A stretch of DNA of 6,986 nt, taken from Bacillota bacterium. GTDB taxonomy: Bacteria; Armatimonadota; Hebobacteria; Hebobacterales; Hebobacteraceae. Positions 5,274 through 6,986 of this stretch are shown piece by piece. Positions within the stretch are counted from its first letter, which is position 1. Each line of letters opens with the position of its first letter. The notes under the pieces are model-generated. The model was not told the DNA's origin. It was given only the letters and a program-made list of their open reading frames with translations, and did no database searches. The stretch is taken from contig JAUVSA010000112.1 of NCBI GenBank assembly GCA_030597345.1, forward strand, positions 1-6,986. The letters are read 5' to 3'. Both the position numbers and the translations under genes were made by a program.

Positions 5274-5537
5274 GTGCACGAGCTCGTGACGATGATCATC
5301 AAGGCACTGGTGGACGATCCGGAGCAGGTCGCCGTGAACAAGGTCGAAGGGGAGCGAAGTGTCATCTTTGAGGTGCGAGTTGCGCCGGATGATATGGGGA
5401 AGGTGATCGGGAAGGGAGGCCGCACTGCGAATGCACTCCGGACGCTGGTGAGAGCGGCCGGGGCGAAGGAGCGGAAGAGCATCTGGGTGGACATCAACAA
5501 GGTGGGCGAGCCCGAGCCGGAGGCGATGGATGGGTAG
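5274..5537 (+). CDS. khpA: KH-domain RNA-binding protein KhpA (YlqC family)
   Basis: 87 residues, normal for the family. GTG 5274 has GGAGG (5259-5263) 10 nt upstream. HELVTMIIKALVDDPEQVAV is the typical N-terminus. The KH core carries the GxxG loop in VIGKGGRTANALRTLV, and the protein continues RKSIWVDI before a short acidic end. Members bind RNA, and in Gram-positive bacteria KhpA pairs with KhpB/EloR and affects cell elongation and division; that partner is not in the window. Placement between rpsP and ylqD/rimM is the standard neighbourhood. It overlaps ylqD by 8 nt. Confidence 0.95.
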   Translation: MHELVTMIIKALVDDPEQVAVNKVEGERSVIFEVRVAPDDMGKVIGKGGRTANALRTLVRAAGAKERKSIWVDINKVGEPEPEAMDG

Positions 5538-5943
5538 TGTTACTGTAAAGCGCTCGATTGGCGTGCAGGTGGTCGTGACGGAAGCATTCAGGGATGAGTT
5601 GAAGGCAGAGCTGCAGTCGGCGGCCGATGAAGCGCAGCGGCGGGTGGAGCAAATAGAGCTGCAGAGCCGGCGGGTGCTGGCCGATCTCCAGCGGACCGAC
5701 CTGACCCAGGCGATGAATGCACGTCGGCAGATTGAGGCGGAGGTGCGGCGGCACGAGGCGGTGAGGCAAGACATACAGCGCCAGATCGAGGAGACCGAGA
5801 AGCTGGAGCTCGGGAGTGAATACTCGCGGGGCACGCTGGAGGGGGTGGTAGAGCTGACGGAGGGGGATGATCTGCTCAAGAAGCTGAGCGGGTCGCAGGT
5901 TGTGGTCAAGGACGGCGTCGTCGTCGAAGTACGCGCGGCCTAA
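5530..5943 (+). CDS. ylqD: YlqD family protein
   Basis: 137 residues. ATG 5530 has GGAGG (5519-5523) six bases upstream and starts inside the end of khpA, implying coupled translation. The N-terminal strand SVTVKRSIGVQVVVTEAFRDEL leads into a long charged helix (about residues 20-95) rich in Glu, Arg and Gln, probably a coiled coil. A small beta-rich end, YSRGTLEGVVELTEGDDLLKKL then VVVKDGVVVEVR, closes the protein. This layout and the location between khpA and rimM match YlqD of Bacillus and related groups. The family has no established biochemical function. The assignment rests on position plus overall architecture, since it has no catalytic motif. Confidence 0.85.
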   Translation: MGSVTVKRSIGVQVVVTEAFRDELKAELQSAADEAQRRVEQIELQSRRVLADLQRTDLTQAMNARRQIEAEVRRHEAVRQDIQRQIEETEKLELGSEYSRGTLEGVVELTEGDDLLKKLSGSQVVVKDGVVVEVRAA

Positions 5944-5948
5944 GTCAG

Positions 5949-6479
5949 ATGTCGGAAAAGGAGGAGCCGTGGAGCCTGGTGATAGGCCGGGTGGCGGCTC
6001 CTTTTGGCACGAAGGGGGAGGTGAGGGTGCGGGCGGAGACGGATTTCCCGGAGCGATTCGAGACGCTGGAGGAGGTCTGTCTCGAACTGCCACAGGGAGA
6101 GGAACGCGTGGTGCGGGTGGTCGGAGTGCGGAGCACGGCGAAGGGAATCCTGCTCAGTCTGGAGGGTTATCAGGACCGGAATGCGGCAGAGGAACTGCGG
6201 CAATCTCTGGTCAAGGTGAAACCGAGCATGGCGGCGCCGCTGCCCGAGGGGAGGTACTGGGTGCATCAGATCATCGGGCTGCGGGTGTTCACCGTGGAGG
6301 GCCGGGACTTGGGCGAGGTCACGGAGGTGGTTCGCTCCCCCGGCAACGATGTGTACGTGACCGAGTCGGCGATGATACCGGCGGTACGGGAGGTGGTGCG
6401 GGAGATGGACGTGGAGGGCGGCCGCATGGTGGTGGCGCTGCCGCCGGAGGACGACGGCGCAAGCGACGAGCGTGAGTGA
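5949..6479 (+). CDS. rimM: 16S rRNA processing/ribosome maturation factor RimM
   Basis: 176 residues, normal length. RimM binds S19 and helps mature the 30S head. The N-terminal RimM domain has VIGRVAAPFGTKGEVRVR and then LEGYQDRNAAEELRQSLV. The C-terminal PRC-barrel has YWVHQIIGLRVF, then GEVTEVVRSPGNDVYVT, and MIPAVREVVREMDVEGGRMVV. The ATG at 5949 lies 5 nt after the ylqD stop but has no clear Shine-Dalgarno. A strong AAGGAGGAG (5958-5966) lies inside the gene, ahead of an in-frame GTG at 5979. The ATG is kept because RimM proteins normally have a few residues before the VxGRI motif, and coupling to ylqD can explain initiation. The TGA stop shares one base with the trmD ATG. Confidence 0.95.
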   Translation: MSEKEEPWSLVIGRVAAPFGTKGEVRVRAETDFPERFETLEEVCLELPQGEERVVRVVGVRSTAKGILLSLEGYQDRNAAEELRQSLVKVKPSMAAPLPEGRYWVHQIIGLRVFTVEGRDLGEVTEVVRSPGNDVYVTESAMIPAVREVVREMDVEGGRMVVALPPEDDGASDERE

Positions 6480-6986
6480 TGAAGGTAGACGTCCTGACTA
6501 CGTTCCCGGAGGTCTTCGAGCCGGTAATCGGCGCGAGCATCCTCAAGCGGGCGCAGGAGGCAGGGATCGTCACGATCGGGGTGCACGACCTGCGGGAGTT
6601 CACCGAGGATCGGCATCGCACTACGGATGACTATTCGTTCGGGGGCGGACCGGGGATGGTGATGAAGCCGGAGCCGTTCTTCAGGGGGGTGGAGGCTATT
6701 CGGTGTCCGGCGGAGGCGGGATGTCGGGAGGAGGTGGTGCTGCTTTGCCCGCAGGGGGAGCGGTTCGGGCAGCAGACGGCGCGGGAGCTGGCAGAGAAGG
6801 ACCACTTGATCTTGCTGTGCGGGCACTACGAAGGGGTGGACGAGCGGGTGCGGGAGCACCTGGCGACGCGGGCACTCTCGATAGGTGATTACGTTTTGAC
6901 GGGGGGCGAGCTTCCGGGGATGGTGGTGATCGACGCGGTGGTGCGGCTGCTGCCGGGGGCGCTGGGGGCGGAGGAGGGGGCGGCAA
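6479..6986 (+). CDS. trmD: tRNA (guanine-N1)-methyltransferase TrmD, 3'-truncated by window edge
   Basis: The first 169 codons are present and the frame stays open at the right edge. TrmD is a SPOUT-fold enzyme that methylates G37 next to the anticodon using S-adenosylmethionine, preventing frameshifting. The sequence begins MKVDVLTTFPEVFEPV, then SILKRAQEAG. It continues with DDYSFGGGPGMV (50-61), LCGHYEGVDER (from 113) and SIGDYVLTGGELP (ending 146), the trefoil-knot S-adenosylmethionine site. IDAVVRLLPG carries R156, which seems to match the catalytic arginine of known TrmDs. The catalytic aspartate a little further on would lie just beyond the edge. The ATG overlaps the rimM stop as TGATG, so translation is probably coupled. 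By family order rplS would be expected next. Confidence 0.96.
   Translation, partial: MKVDVLTTFPEVFEPVIGASILKRAQEAGIVTIGVHDLREFTEDRHRTTDDYSFGGGPGMVMKPEPFFRGVEAIRCPAEAGCREEVVLLCPQGERFGQQTARELAEKDHLILLCGHYEGVDERVREHLATRALSIGDYVLTGGELPGMVVIDAVVRLLPGALGAEEGAA

Noticed and set aside
4593..5909. Long open frame on the - strand across rpsP, khpA and ylqD
   Set aside because: It spans three well-supported + strand genes and encodes a Ser/Arg-rich low-complexity product, partly the complement of the rpsP repeats.
1..6986. Mobile elements, defence genes, tRNA/rRNA genes
   Set aside because: I saw no transposase or integrase motifs, terminal inverted repeats, tRNA cloverleaf or rRNA sequence on either strand.

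Overview
This window is a high-GC bacterial chromosome segment. Every gene I can support reads on the + strand. It holds one C-terminal gene fragment, eight complete genes and one gene that runs off the right edge. The block ffh-rpsP-khpA-ylqD-rimM-trmD is the SRP/ribosome-maturation operon in the order known from Bacillus (ffh-rpsP-ylqC-ylqD-rimM-trmD). The SLH repeats are of the 'YC..GIV.GYD..TY.P...V(S/T)RDQMAVFI(S/A)RA' type, and there is a divergent uroporphyrinogen-decarboxylase-like paralogue. Together with the high GC these suggest a Firmicutes-related or Armatimonadota-like lineage. That assignment is inference from gene order and motif style, not from a search.

Layout. (1) 3-593: the C-terminal end of a surface protein with three S-layer homology repeats. 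(2) 594-716: an intergenic region with a strong extended -10 promoter, followed at once by a UUCG-capped terminator-like hairpin with a T6 run. (3) 717-3050: a tight three-gene unit of HAD-family hydrolase, UroD-like protein and Nudix hydrolase (13-nt gap, then a 4-nt ATGA overlap). (4) 3047-3167: a second promoter whose -35 overlaps the Nudix stop codon, and a leader of about 85 nt that can fold in two mutually exclusive ways near the ffh Shine-Dalgarno. (5) 3168-6986: ffh, rpsP with an unusually long repetitive tail, a 129-nt gap, khpA, ylqD, rimM and the first 169 codons of trmD, with short gaps or overlaps throughout except the 129-nt one.

How the genes fit together. Ffh is the SRP GTPase for membrane protein targeting. 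S16 is a 30S assembly protein, RimM is a 30S maturation factor, TrmD makes m1G37 in tRNA, and KhpA is an RNA-binding KH protein. This is therefore a translation/secretion housekeeping operon. The HAD/UroD-like/Nudix unit looks like a small metabolic or house-cleaning operon with its own promoter, and its substrate cannot be read from sequence.

I did not find a convincing undescribed defence, mobile or RNA system. The points most worth a second look are the repeat-bearing S16 tail, the promoter-terminator arrangement at 634-703, the ffh leader, the substituted UroD-like paralogue and its conserved-looking operon, and the sharp change of base composition between the SLH gene and the genes after it.
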